From NCBI GenBank assembly GCA_030040695.1, contig JASHTE010000215.1, positions 1-5,878 of the forward strand: 5,878 nucleotides of DNA, given 5' to 3'. The stretch is from Vulcanimicrobiota bacterium. GTDB lineage: Bacteria; Vulcanimicrobiota; Vulcanimicrobiia; Vulcanimicrobiales; Vulcanimicrobiaceae. This document shows, piece by piece, positions 1-5,479 of the stretch (within the stretch, counting starts at the first letter, position 1; each line of letters opens with the position of its first letter). Under the pieces are notes generated by a model. That model was not told where the DNA came from. It did no database searches and worked only from the letters and a program-made list of their open reading frames with translations. Both the position numbers and the translations under genes were made by a program.

Positions 1-1
1 T

Positions 2-379
2 TACATTCAAGACGTGCTCGGCTATCGGCCGCCGGAGTCATACACGCTCCTCGCATACGCGCTCATCTACGCAAACGGCGGTTGGGACTTTACTCATGAT
101 TATAACCCGGTGCTCAATACTGCGCCGGACCTCGCGAACGCGATGACGTTCAACCCCGACCTCCGTGTCTTCTCGGCGAACGGCTACTATGATTACGCGA
201 CGCCGTGGCTCGCAACGGTTTACACGCTCGAGCACCTGAATCTCAAACCCGATCTCGAGAGCCACATCACCTATGGCTTCTACGAATCAGGTCACATGGT
301 GTACCTGAACATCGATGCGCTCGCGCAGTTCCACGCCGATCTCGAAAACTGGTATGCCGACACGCTCGCCGGGCGCTAG
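2..379 (+). CDS. Serine carboxypeptidase, peptidase family S10 (C-terminal part)
   Basis: This is the last ~125 codons of a gene that begins left of the window; the frame enters at base 2 and ends at TAG 377-379. Family S10 enzymes are alpha/beta-hydrolase-fold serine peptidases that remove C-terminal residues, and bacterial members are usually exported. Two of the three catalytic residues are visible in their family context: Asp in NGYYDYATP (codon 191-193) and His in YESGHMVYL (codon 293-295). The nucleophile Ser would lie upstream, outside the window. The segment TLEHLNL between Asp and His and the short tail after His (about 27 residues) are normal for bacterial S10 proteins, so the C-terminus looks complete. 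The gene converges on the Asp-box gene and their stop codons overlap. A GTG at 14 is internal, because family-like sequence (YIQD) precedes it. Signal peptide and promoter cannot be assessed. Confidence 0.88.
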   Translation, partial: YIQDVLGYRPPESYTLLAYALIYANGGWDFTHDYNPVLNTAPDLANAMTFNPDLRVFSANGYYDYATPWLATVYTLEHLNLKPDLESHITYGFYESGHMVYLNIDALAQFHADLENWYADTLAGR

Positions 380-381
380 CG
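374..381. repeat. Palindrome CGCTAGCG holding both convergent stop codons
   Basis: The 8-bp palindrome contains CTAG at 376-379. The S10 gene stops at TAG 377-379 on + and the Asp-box gene at TAG 378-376 on -, so the two coding regions overlap by four bases. No intergenic space is left for a conventional terminator between them. Confidence 0.7.
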
Positions 382-3333
382 AAGCTCTCGGTGCGACTCC
401 TCGATACGCTGTAGCGTTGCACTGAGCGTAGCCGAGAGCTCGGCATAGGCGCGATGCATGTCCGCGCTCGGTGCAACGTCGCCTTCCTCTACCGCGAACT
501 CGAGTCTCCGGAAGGCTGCGCTCAGCGCATCGAGGGTCGTGAAGTCGTGCACCGGTGTCGCAACCGAATTGTCTGGGCTGCCTGGATGCGTGATCCCGAG
601 GATGTGCGGATTGGTCGTCTCACCACGCGCGATCTTGATTCGCGCGAGTTGCGCCTCGACCGCTTGCGCTAGCATGTACTGTGCGCGAAGGTCGGCGTCG
701 CTAGCGGCGATGCGCGGATCCTTCAGCACGACTACGGAGCGAGTGTACGTGCGCCCGTCGTGCCGGAGGCGGATGGTATAATGTCCCGGCGGCGCGAGCG
801 GTCCACGGTCGTTGCGCACGTGAAGGTCCCAAACGAAACGGTGTCCGCCGACGCTTGCGTCGGGAACCGGCGCCGCAGGCGCCCACGACGGCGGGAAGTC
901 GAGAGGGAGGGGATTGACGGCCGGCGAGGGGTGTGCGCTCGACCAGCTGCGCAGCGCATGCCCTTGCGCGTCGAGGACGTCGATGTCGACGTCACCCGGG
1001 GTACTCACGACGTAGTCGATCAGCACGCCGATCGGCGCGTCTTCCGCTTGCGGTTCATCCGGCGGGAAGGGTGTCCCCTCTTCGTAGTCGATCTCGCGCA
1101 CGCGATATGCGGGAGCCGGCGCGAAGAGATAGGCGCCGCCCCTGGTGCTGAGGTTGCCGATCTGCCGCAAGCGCGTGACGTCGTCGAGAATGTAGATGCC
1201 GCGGCCGTGCGTCGCGATGACGAGGTCGTCACCGTGCACGTCGATGTCGCGTACGGACGATACCGGAAGGTCGAGTTGCAGCGACTGCCAGCGATTTCCG
1301 TCATCGAAAGAGATCATCATACCCTTCTCGGTTCCTGCGTAGAGCAGGCCGCGTACGAACGGATCGGCGCGGACGACGTTGACGAAACTGCCGTATGGAA
1401 TTCCACGCGCGATGAGTTTCCACGTGCGTCCGCCGTCGTGCGTGCGGTAGATATAGGGGCGGTAGTCTTCGAGACGGTGGCGATCGACGGCGATATAGGC
1501 CGACGCGGCGTCGAAGCGCGACGCATCGATGATACCAATCTTACTCCATGCAGGCAGGCCCGGCGGCGTGACGTTGCTCCAGTGTGCACCACCGTCGCGC
1601 GTCATCCACACGTAGCCGTCATCCGTCCCGGCCCAAATCGCGCGCGCGTCGCGCGGTGAGGGCGCAATCGCGTAGACGACACCATGACGCGTCAACCCGT
1701 TGTTGTCAGCGCGCGTCGCCGGGTCGAGGTTCGGAAGCGGCGGCGTGTATGGCCGCGAGAGATCGGGACTGATGATCTGCCAAGAGTCGCCGCCGTCGCG
1801 CGAGCGAAAGACGTTCTGGCGTCCGTAGTAGAGGGCGTGATCGACCGGTGATATCGCGAGCGGCAATGTCCACGTGCTGCGCCACGTATGGCCGGGATGC
1901 GTCAACGTCGGGTCGATGTTCCGCCTCCAGCCGCTGGCGACGTTCTCGTACTCGACGGTGTCACCGGAGCCATAGACCATGCCTGGATGGAGCGGATCCG
2001 GAACGAGGTAGCCATTCTCACCGCCGGTACCGATCGGACGGAAGTCCATGAGTGTGATCGCGGCGTAACGCCCGCTGCTGGGCAATGCCAGGGCGCCGGA
2101 GTCCTGCTGCGCGGCATAGACCCAGTAGGGGAACTGGTTGTCGCTGGCAACGTGATAGAGTTGCGCCGTCGGCTGGTTGTACCAAGAGCTCCACGTCGCT
2201 GCGCGATCGACGCTTACCGCGACACCTTGATCGCTTCCGAGGATCATGCGCCGGTCGTCGTTCGGATCGATCCAGAGGACGTGGAAATCGTCGCCTGTTG
2301 GGTCACCTTTGATCGCCTCGAAGTGGACACCACCGTCGGTCGAGCGGTAGATCGACGTATCCATCACATAGACGGTATTCGAATCTTGCGTATCGGCGGT
2401 GATTCCGCCGAAGTACCAACCGCGCTGCCAGATGCGCACTTCGCCGTTCGTACGGCGCCAGGTTGTGCCACCGTCGTCGGAGCGGTAGATGCCGCCATGG
2501 CGCACGTCGCTGTCGACGACAGCGTAGACCCGGTTGGCATCACTCGGGGAGAAGCTGAGGCCGATACGCCCGACGTGCGAAGGCAGGCCCGCTGTTACGT
2601 GCGACCAGTGCGCGCCGCCGTCATGCGTGATGTAGAGTCCACTCGAGGGACCGTTCGACGGCGGGTAGACGTTCCACGGCGGCCGGCGCGTCTGCCACAT
2701 CGCCGCCAGAATCGTCTGCGAATCGCTGGGACTCATCGCGAGATCGACGGCGCCCGTGTTTTCGTTCGCGTAGAGTGCCTTCGTCCAATGCATGCCACCG
2801 TCAGTCGACTTGAAGACGCCGCGCTGAAAGTTCGGGCCGTACTGATGCCCGAGCGCTGCGACGTAGACGATGTTGGAGTCATGCGGATCGACGACGATGC
2901 TGCCGACCTGCCGCGTGTCTGCGAGACCGATGTGGCGCCACGTGCGCCCGCCGTCGAGGCTCTTGTACATTCCGTCGCCGTAGCCGATGTCGGAGCGCAT
3001 ATCGGCTTCACCGCTGCCGACGTAGATCACGCGCGGATCGCTCGGCGCCACCGCGATCGCGCCGATCGAGGCGATGTCTTGCGAATCGAAGATCGGCGTC
3101 CACGTGCGTCCCGTGTTCGTCGATTCCCATACGCCGCCGTCAACGGCACCGAAGTAGAAGTGATCGGGCTGGCCCGGTACGCCGCTCACGGCGATTGCGC
3201 GGCCACCGCGGAACGGGCCGATGAGGCGATAGTGAAGCCCACCGAAATACGATGCGGGCGCGGCCGACGCCGTGAGCGCGAAGAGCGGCGCAAGGAATGC
3301 GACCGCGAGCAGAGCCGAGATAAAGCGACGCAT
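376..3333 (-). CDS. Secreted Asp-box (BNR/VPS10-sortilin-like) beta-propeller protein
   Basis: This 985-residue protein has an N-terminal signal peptide: MRR, a hydrophobic run at about 4-22, and ASA|AP as a likely cleavage site after residue 24. Eleven Asp boxes (S/T-x-D-x-G-x-x-W type) begin near residues 71, 125, 176, 236, 285, 331, 374, 511, 578, 631 and 675. They fit one or two beta-propellers of the VPS10/sortilin or sialidase-like type. The box at 374 (SVDRAATW) has lost the glycine, and the one at 331 ends in F rather than W. Residues ~740-875 resemble an Ig/FlgD-like beta-sandwich (GHRFVWDLHVRN, then PPGHYTIRLRHDG). The last ~110 residues look helical. Such proteins are often labelled glycosyl hydrolase, but no catalytic site is evident; binding or scaffold roles are equally possible. 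ATG 3333 is only 5 nt after the TPM gene stop and has a weak AGG 4 nt upstream, so it is probably co-transcribed. The stop (378-376) overlaps that of the convergent S10 gene. Confidence 0.9.
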   Translation of the reverse strand: MRRFISALLAVAFLAPLFALTASAAPASYFGGLHYRLIGPFRGGRAIAVSGVPGQPDHFYFGAVDGGVWESTNTGRTWTPIFDSQDIASIGAIAVAPSDPRVIYVGSGEADMRSDIGYGDGMYKSLDGGRTWRHIGLADTRQVGSIVVDPHDSNIVYVAALGHQYGPNFQRGVFKSTDGGMHWTKALYANENTGAVDLAMSPSDSQTILAAMWQTRRPPWNVYPPSNGPSSGLYITHDGGAHWSHVTAGLPSHVGRIGLSFSPSDANRVYAVVDSDVRHGGIYRSDDGGTTWRRTNGEVRIWQRGWYFGGITADTQDSNTVYVMDTSIYRSTDGGVHFEAIKGDPTGDDFHVLWIDPNDDRRMILGSDQGVAVSVDRAATWSSWYNQPTAQLYHVASDNQFPYWVYAAQQDSGALALPSSGRYAAITLMDFRPIGTGGENGYLVPDPLHPGMVYGSGDTVEYENVASGWRRNIDPTLTHPGHTWRSTWTLPLAISPVDHALYYGRQNVFRSRDGGDSWQIISPDLSRPYTPPLPNLDPATRADNNGLTRHGVVYAIAPSPRDARAIWAGTDDGYVWMTRDGGAHWSNVTPPGLPAWSKIGIIDASRFDAASAYIAVDRHRLEDYRPYIYRTHDGGRTWKLIARGIPYGSFVNVVRADPFVRGLLYAGTEKGMMISFDDGNRWQSLQLDLPVSSVRDIDVHGDDLVIATHGRGIYILDDVTRLRQIGNLSTRGGAYLFAPAPAYRVREIDYEEGTPFPPDEPQAEDAPIGVLIDYVVSTPGDVDIDVLDAQGHALRSWSSAHPSPAVNPLPLDFPPSWAPAAPVPDASVGGHRFVWDLHVRNDRGPLAPPGHYTIRLRHDGRTYTRSVVVLKDPRIAASDADLRAQYMLAQAVEAQLARIKIARGETTNPHILGITHPGSPDNSVATPVHDFTTLDALSAAFRRLEFAVEEGDVAPSADMHRAYAELSATLSATLQRIEESHRELR
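383..440. terminator. Possible large hairpin after the S10 gene (AGCTCTCGG / CCGAGAGCT)
   Basis: A 9-bp perfect inverted repeat has arms at 383-391 and 432-440 with a 40-base loop. The loop holds a small ACGCT-GT-AGCGT stem (406-417). It begins 3 nt after the S10 stop, where a + strand terminator would be expected. There is no T-run, the loop is large, and the whole structure lies inside the 3' end of the opposing coding region. This is weak evidence for a terminator or transcript 3' end. Confidence 0.22.
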
Positions 3334-3338
3334 GACGC

Positions 3339-3827
3339 CTATGACTTATCGCCGGAGCTAAAAGCGCCTTCCCTTAGCGAACCGCGAATGACGAGATAGG
3401 CGAGCACCGTGGCGATGAGCCACCCGTACAGGTCGAATCGCGGTGCCGTCTTCGTGACGCTCACCGTGGCCGGCGCTTGCGTTCGGTAGATGCCGAGGAT
3501 CGCTCCGACGGCGCCGCTCAACCCCGCGTCGTAGTCGTGAAGCCGGAACGCGTGCTCCATGCGGGTGCGGATCGCGCTCACGCTCTTCCGCGGAAACCAG
3601 ATCTCCGGTCGCGCAACGATCCAGTCGCGACGGTCACCGCGATCGACGTAGATCACCGCGCTCGCGCCGCGCTGCAGAGCAATGCGCTCCGCCTCTTGCG
3701 AGACCACATTCGGCGCAGAGGCCCCGGGAACGCTCGGCACGGTGACGACGAGGAGTTCCTCACCCGTGCGCTTTCGAACGGTTGCGATGCGCCGCTCGAC
3801 TTGTTGCACTGCCTGCGCGGAGAACAT
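3339..3827 (-). CDS. TPM-domain (TLP18.3/Psb32/MOLO-1) protein with C-terminal membrane segment
   Basis: From ATG 3827 this encodes 162 residues. Residues 1-115 match the TPM fold: a helix, then TGEELLVVTVPS (21-32), a core strand ASAVIYVDRGDRRDWIVA (55-72), and the late motif HDYDAGLSGAVGAI (97-110). One hydrophobic segment (about 132-148, LYGWLIATVLAYLVIRG) precedes a short polar tail. TPM proteins are generally membrane-attached with the domain outside; roles differ between members (photosystem II repair, phosphatase-like activity, receptor accessory), so no reaction is assigned. No signal peptide is present with this start. In-frame codons before the ATG encode PSIFVQDGAR, which matches the first TPM strand (consensus like yVtDpAg), so the domain reaches at least codon ~3860, just after a TAA at 3866-3864. 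ATG 3827 has AGGA 10 nt upstream. Either the true start is a non-standard codon (ATT 3851-3849), or the gene is split from the upstream membrane ORF in the same frame. Confidence 0.78.
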   Translation of the reverse strand: MFSAQAVQQVERRIATVRKRTGEELLVVTVPSVPGASAPNVVSQEAERIALQRGASAVIYVDRGDRRDWIVARPEIWFPRKSVSAIRTRMEHAFRLHDYDAGLSGAVGAILGIYRTQAPATVSVTKTAPRFDLYGWLIATVLAYLVIRGSLREGAFSSGDKS

Positions 3828-3863
3828 CCGCGCGCCATCCTGAACGAAAATCGACGGAGCCCG

Positions 3864-4016
3864 TTAGGGGCCGGTCGTTCCCGGCACCTGGACGACAAAC
3901 GCCACGATGCCGCCCGCGACAGAGAACGCGAAGACGAAGAGGAAGATCCAGATGCCGAGTCTCATCAGCTTCTGACGGCGCGCGCGCTTCGAGCGGGTCT
4001 CGTGGCGGACTTTCAC
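3864..4016 (-). CDS. Small basic single-pass membrane protein (50 aa), possibly the detached anchor of the TPM protein
   Basis: The open frame starts at GTG 4016-4014, which overlaps the rsfS stop as GTGA and has a GGAG 3 nt upstream. It ends at TAA 3866-3864. The product has a very basic N-terminus (HETRSKRARRQKLMR), one hydrophobic segment at about residues 20-42 (GIWIFLFVFAFSVAGGIVAF), and a short tail VVQVPGTTGP. That charge pattern predicts a cytoplasmic N-terminus and an outside C-terminus. I do not recognise it as a named family. It resembles the N-terminal anchor of a larger exported protein, for instance a LytR-CpsA-Psr protein or the TPM protein encoded next. Reading on past TAA in the same frame gives RAPSIFVQDGAR and then the TPM domain, so it may be the 5' part of an interrupted anchor-TPM gene. 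As an independent gene it would be a translationally coupled miniprotein. The open frame extends upstream to 4133, but there it overlaps the conserved rsfS C-terminus. Confidence 0.55.
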   Translation of the reverse strand: MKVRHETRSKRARRQKLMRLGIWIFLFVFAFSVAGGIVAFVVQVPGTTGP

Positions 4017-4354
4017 GAGCTCCGTGCCGTTCGTTGCGCGAAGCTCGACCACAGCCGCTCGAGATTGTAGAAGCTGCGCTGCTCGGGCGTAAAGACGTGG
4101 ACGATCACGCTGCCAAGATCGAGGAGCATCCAACCGCCCTCGGCGTGCCCCTCGACGCGGGCGGCGCGAAAGCCAAAACGCTCCGCGGCCTCGACGATTG
4201 CATCGGCGATGGAGCGAACCTGGATGCGCGAGCGTCCGGTCACGATAGCGAACGTGTCCGCGAGAATCGTGCGATCGCGTACGTCGATCGCGGTGAAATC
4301 CTCGCCCTTCTTGTCGAGTGCGGCATCCCGCACGATCTCGATGAGCTCTGCCAG
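4013..4354 (-). CDS. rsfS: Ribosomal silencing factor RsfS (RsfA/YbeB/Iojap family)
   Basis: RsfS binds ribosomal protein L14 (uL14) on the 50S subunit and blocks subunit joining, lowering translation in starvation. Family landmarks run through the whole ORF: DKKGEDFTAIDVRDRT near the start, ADTFAIVTGRSRIQVRSIAD in the middle, and the C-terminal signature GGWMLLDLGSVIVHVFTPE followed by FYNLERLW. The length (about 113 aa) is typical. The first standard start codon, GTG 4333, would cut the conserved first helix (AELIEIVRDAALDKK) and has no good ribosome site. CTG 4354-4352 restores that helix and lies 8 nt after AGGAG, so I place the start there. The codon just before the frame's stop (TAG 4381-4379) offers no ATG/GTG/TTG alternative. 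yqeK ends 13 nt upstream, and the TGA stop overlaps the next start as GTGA. yqeK-rsfS adjacency is widespread in bacteria, usually together with nadD, which is not in this window. Confidence 0.93.
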   Translation of the reverse strand: MAELIEIVRDAALDKKGEDFTAIDVRDRTILADTFAIVTGRSRIQVRSIADAIVEAAERFGFRAARVEGHAEGGWMLLDLGSVIVHVFTPEQRSFYNLERLWSSFAQRTARSS

Positions 4355-4362
4355 GCCTCTCT

Positions 4363-4367
4363 CTCCT
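4363..4367 (-). promoter_or_regulatory. Ribosome binding site of rsfS (AGGAG)
   Basis: The - strand reads AGGAG at 4367-4363, immediately after the yqeK stop TAG (4370-4368) and 8 nt before CTG 4354. This is the best Shine-Dalgarno match seen at any junction in the window. Its spacing supports the CTG codon, not the downstream GTG at 4333, which is 29 nt away. Confidence 0.6.
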
Positions 4368-4910
4368 CTAACTAACTTCTACCCCAAAAGCCCGGGCGGC
4401 GGCAAGGGCTGACGGCGTCGCAGGCAGACCTTTTTTCGCAAGGTACACGAGCATCTCGCGCAATGTCTCGCGCATCGCCGCATGCACGTCCTTCCGGGCA
4501 AGCTCCCAGAGCGAGGCGCGCTCGGCGAAGTCACGCCCAGGCTCGAGGGTGTCGGCGAGATAGACGGCACAGTCGAGAGGCGACATCTCGCTCGCGCCCT
4601 CAGTGTGCTTTGAGATAGCAGAGAGAATCTCGGGGTCGGTAACCCCGAAGTCCTCACGCGCGAGGGCCGCGCCGACGCTCGCATGGAGCAGCAGCGGATG
4701 CGCGCGCTCGAGCTCGCCCGTGGGAATGCCGCGGGCGTCCGCTTCGGTGATGAGGCGTTCGGGCGGGTAGAGGCGCGCGAGATCGTGCAGCATTCCAGCG
4801 ATGCGCGCCTTTCGCGTGCTCGCGCCGTAGGCCCGCGCGAGAATCTCGGCACAGCGCGCGACACGAACGCTATGAGCGTATCGGTGCTCCTGACCGATCT
4901 GCTCGCGCAC
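4368..4910 (-). CDS. yqeK: HD-domain bis(5'-nucleosyl)-tetraphosphatase (symmetrical) YqeK
   Basis: YqeK-family HD-domain enzymes hydrolyse Ap4A to two ADP with a metal centre. The 180-residue length and the motifs fit: RYAHSVRVA with metal-ligand His13, GMLHDLAR with the HD pair His42-Asp43, LLHASVGAALA with His76, AISKHTEG with His102, and YLADTLEPGRDF with Asp120 (the family usually shows ADkiEpgR). The start is GTG 4910, the only standard start codon after an in-frame TGA at 4964-4962. No clear ribosome site precedes it. The open frame upstream (AIVEANDFSALARR) reads like plausible protein, so an unusual earlier start such as ATC 4949-4947 cannot be excluded. rimI ends 32 nt before this start and rsfS follows 13 nt after the stop. 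In many bacteria yqeK follows nadD; here rimI occupies that position. Confidence is high in the family and moderate in the exact start. Confidence 0.92.
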   Translation of the reverse strand: MREQIGQEHRYAHSVRVARCAEILARAYGASTRKARIAGMLHDLARLYPPERLITEADARGIPTGELERAHPLLLHASVGAALAREDFGVTDPEILSAISKHTEGASEMSPLDCAVYLADTLEPGRDFAERASLWELARKDVHAAMRETLREMLVYLAKKGLPATPSALAAARAFGVEVS

Positions 4911-4942
4911 CCGTCGCGCGAGGGCGGAGAAGTCGTTTGCCT

Positions 4943-5479
4943 CTACGATCGCGCGATCGCCTCACGCAGCGCGCAGAGCCGGTTGTGGTAGAGCTCGCTC
5001 TTGAGATTTCCCGCCCACATCACGAGCGCGTTTTCATTGTTATCGCTGTAGTAGGCCTTGCGCGACGTCACGGTCGTGAACCCGTACTTCCTGTAGAGCT
5101 GCTGCGCGACGACGTTGCTTTCGCGCACCTCGAGCGTCATCCACGTCGCGTTCTGCGCCAGCGCCTCGTCGATGAGGCGCAGCAGCATCAGCTCACCAAA
5201 ACGCCGCCCACGGTAGCGTTCGCCGACGGCGAGCGTCGTAATGTGCGCATCCTCGAGCACGACCCAAATGCCGCCGTAGGCGACGATACCACCCTCGCAG
5301 CGCCCCACGAAGTAGTAGGCGAGCTTGTTGCCGCTGAGCTCGTTGTAGAAAGCGTCGGCGGGCCATTGCGTCGGGAATGCCTCCCGCTCGATGCGCAGCA
5401 CCTCCGGGACGTCGGCCTGCTGCATCGGCTCGATGACGAGCCGCTCGCCAGCGGGCGAAGGATCGAGATGCGCTTTCAC
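4943..5479 (-). CDS. rimI: Ribosomal protein S18-alanine N-acetyltransferase RimI (GNAT family)
   Basis: RimI transfers acetyl from acetyl-CoA to the N-terminal alanine of ribosomal protein S18, and some homologues have wider targets. The 178-residue ORF shows the GNAT order: strand 1 with RLVIEPMQQADVPEVLRIE (13-31); the RimI-type EREAFPTQW (31-39); the strand-4 and pyrophosphate-loop region ITTLAVGERYRGRRFGELML (80-99); TLEVRESNVVAQQLYRKYGF (115-134), which is the most diagnostic part; and YYSDNNENALVMW near the C-terminus. The acetyl-CoA loop reads RYRGRR rather than the classical RxxGxG/A, a variant I believe occurs in RGRRxGE-type homologues. Length is slightly above the usual ~150 because of a short N-terminal extension and a ~25-residue tail. 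Start GTG 5479 overlaps the tsaB stop as GTGA, implying translational coupling. tsaB-rimI linkage is a common genomic association and supports the assignment. Confidence 0.93.
   Translation of the reverse strand: MKAHLDPSPAGERLVIEPMQQADVPEVLRIEREAFPTQWPADAFYNELSGNKLAYYFVGRCEGGIVAYGGIWVVLEDAHITTLAVGERYRGRRFGELMLLRLIDEALAQNATWMTLEVRESNVVAQQLYRKYGFTTVTSRKAYYSDNNENALVMWAGNLKSELYHNRLCALREAIARS
4946..4959. repeat. 14-bp perfect palindrome CGATCGCGCGATCG
   Basis: Bases 4946-4959 equal their own reverse complement. The site lies over the last codons of rimI (Ala-Ile-Ala-Arg-Ser, plus the stop edge) and ends 36 nt before the yqeK start. It has no spacer and no T-run, so it does not look like a terminator. 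It may be coincidental in G+C-rich coding DNA. Confidence 0.4.

Noticed and set aside
760..1659. A 299-codon + strand open frame
   Set aside because: It is also antisense to the Asp-box gene, with a biased low-complexity composition and no motif.
1420..3145. Recurring CCGCCGTC/CCACCGTC words on the + strand that suggest a DNA repeat array
   Set aside because: They are the reverse complement of GACGGCGG-type codons for Asp-Gly-Gly in the Asp boxes, so they are protein repeats and not a DNA element or CRISPR array.
1888..3399. A 503-codon open frame on the + strand, antisense to the Asp-box gene
   Set aside because: The - strand gene has a signal peptide and eleven family repeats. The antisense product is Arg/Asp/Val-rich with no recognisable domain, as expected for the opposite strand of a G+C-rich gene.
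3864..4133. An 89-codon version of the membrane miniprotein starting at TTG 4133
   Set aside because: It would overlap about 120 bases of the conserved RsfS C-terminus in another frame. The hydrophobic and basic features begin only after GTG 4016.
3477..4375. Two 197-codon + strand open frames opposite the TPM, miniprotein and rsfS genes
   Set aside because: The opposite strand encodes a clear RsfS and TPM domain, and the + products are Arg-rich shadows.
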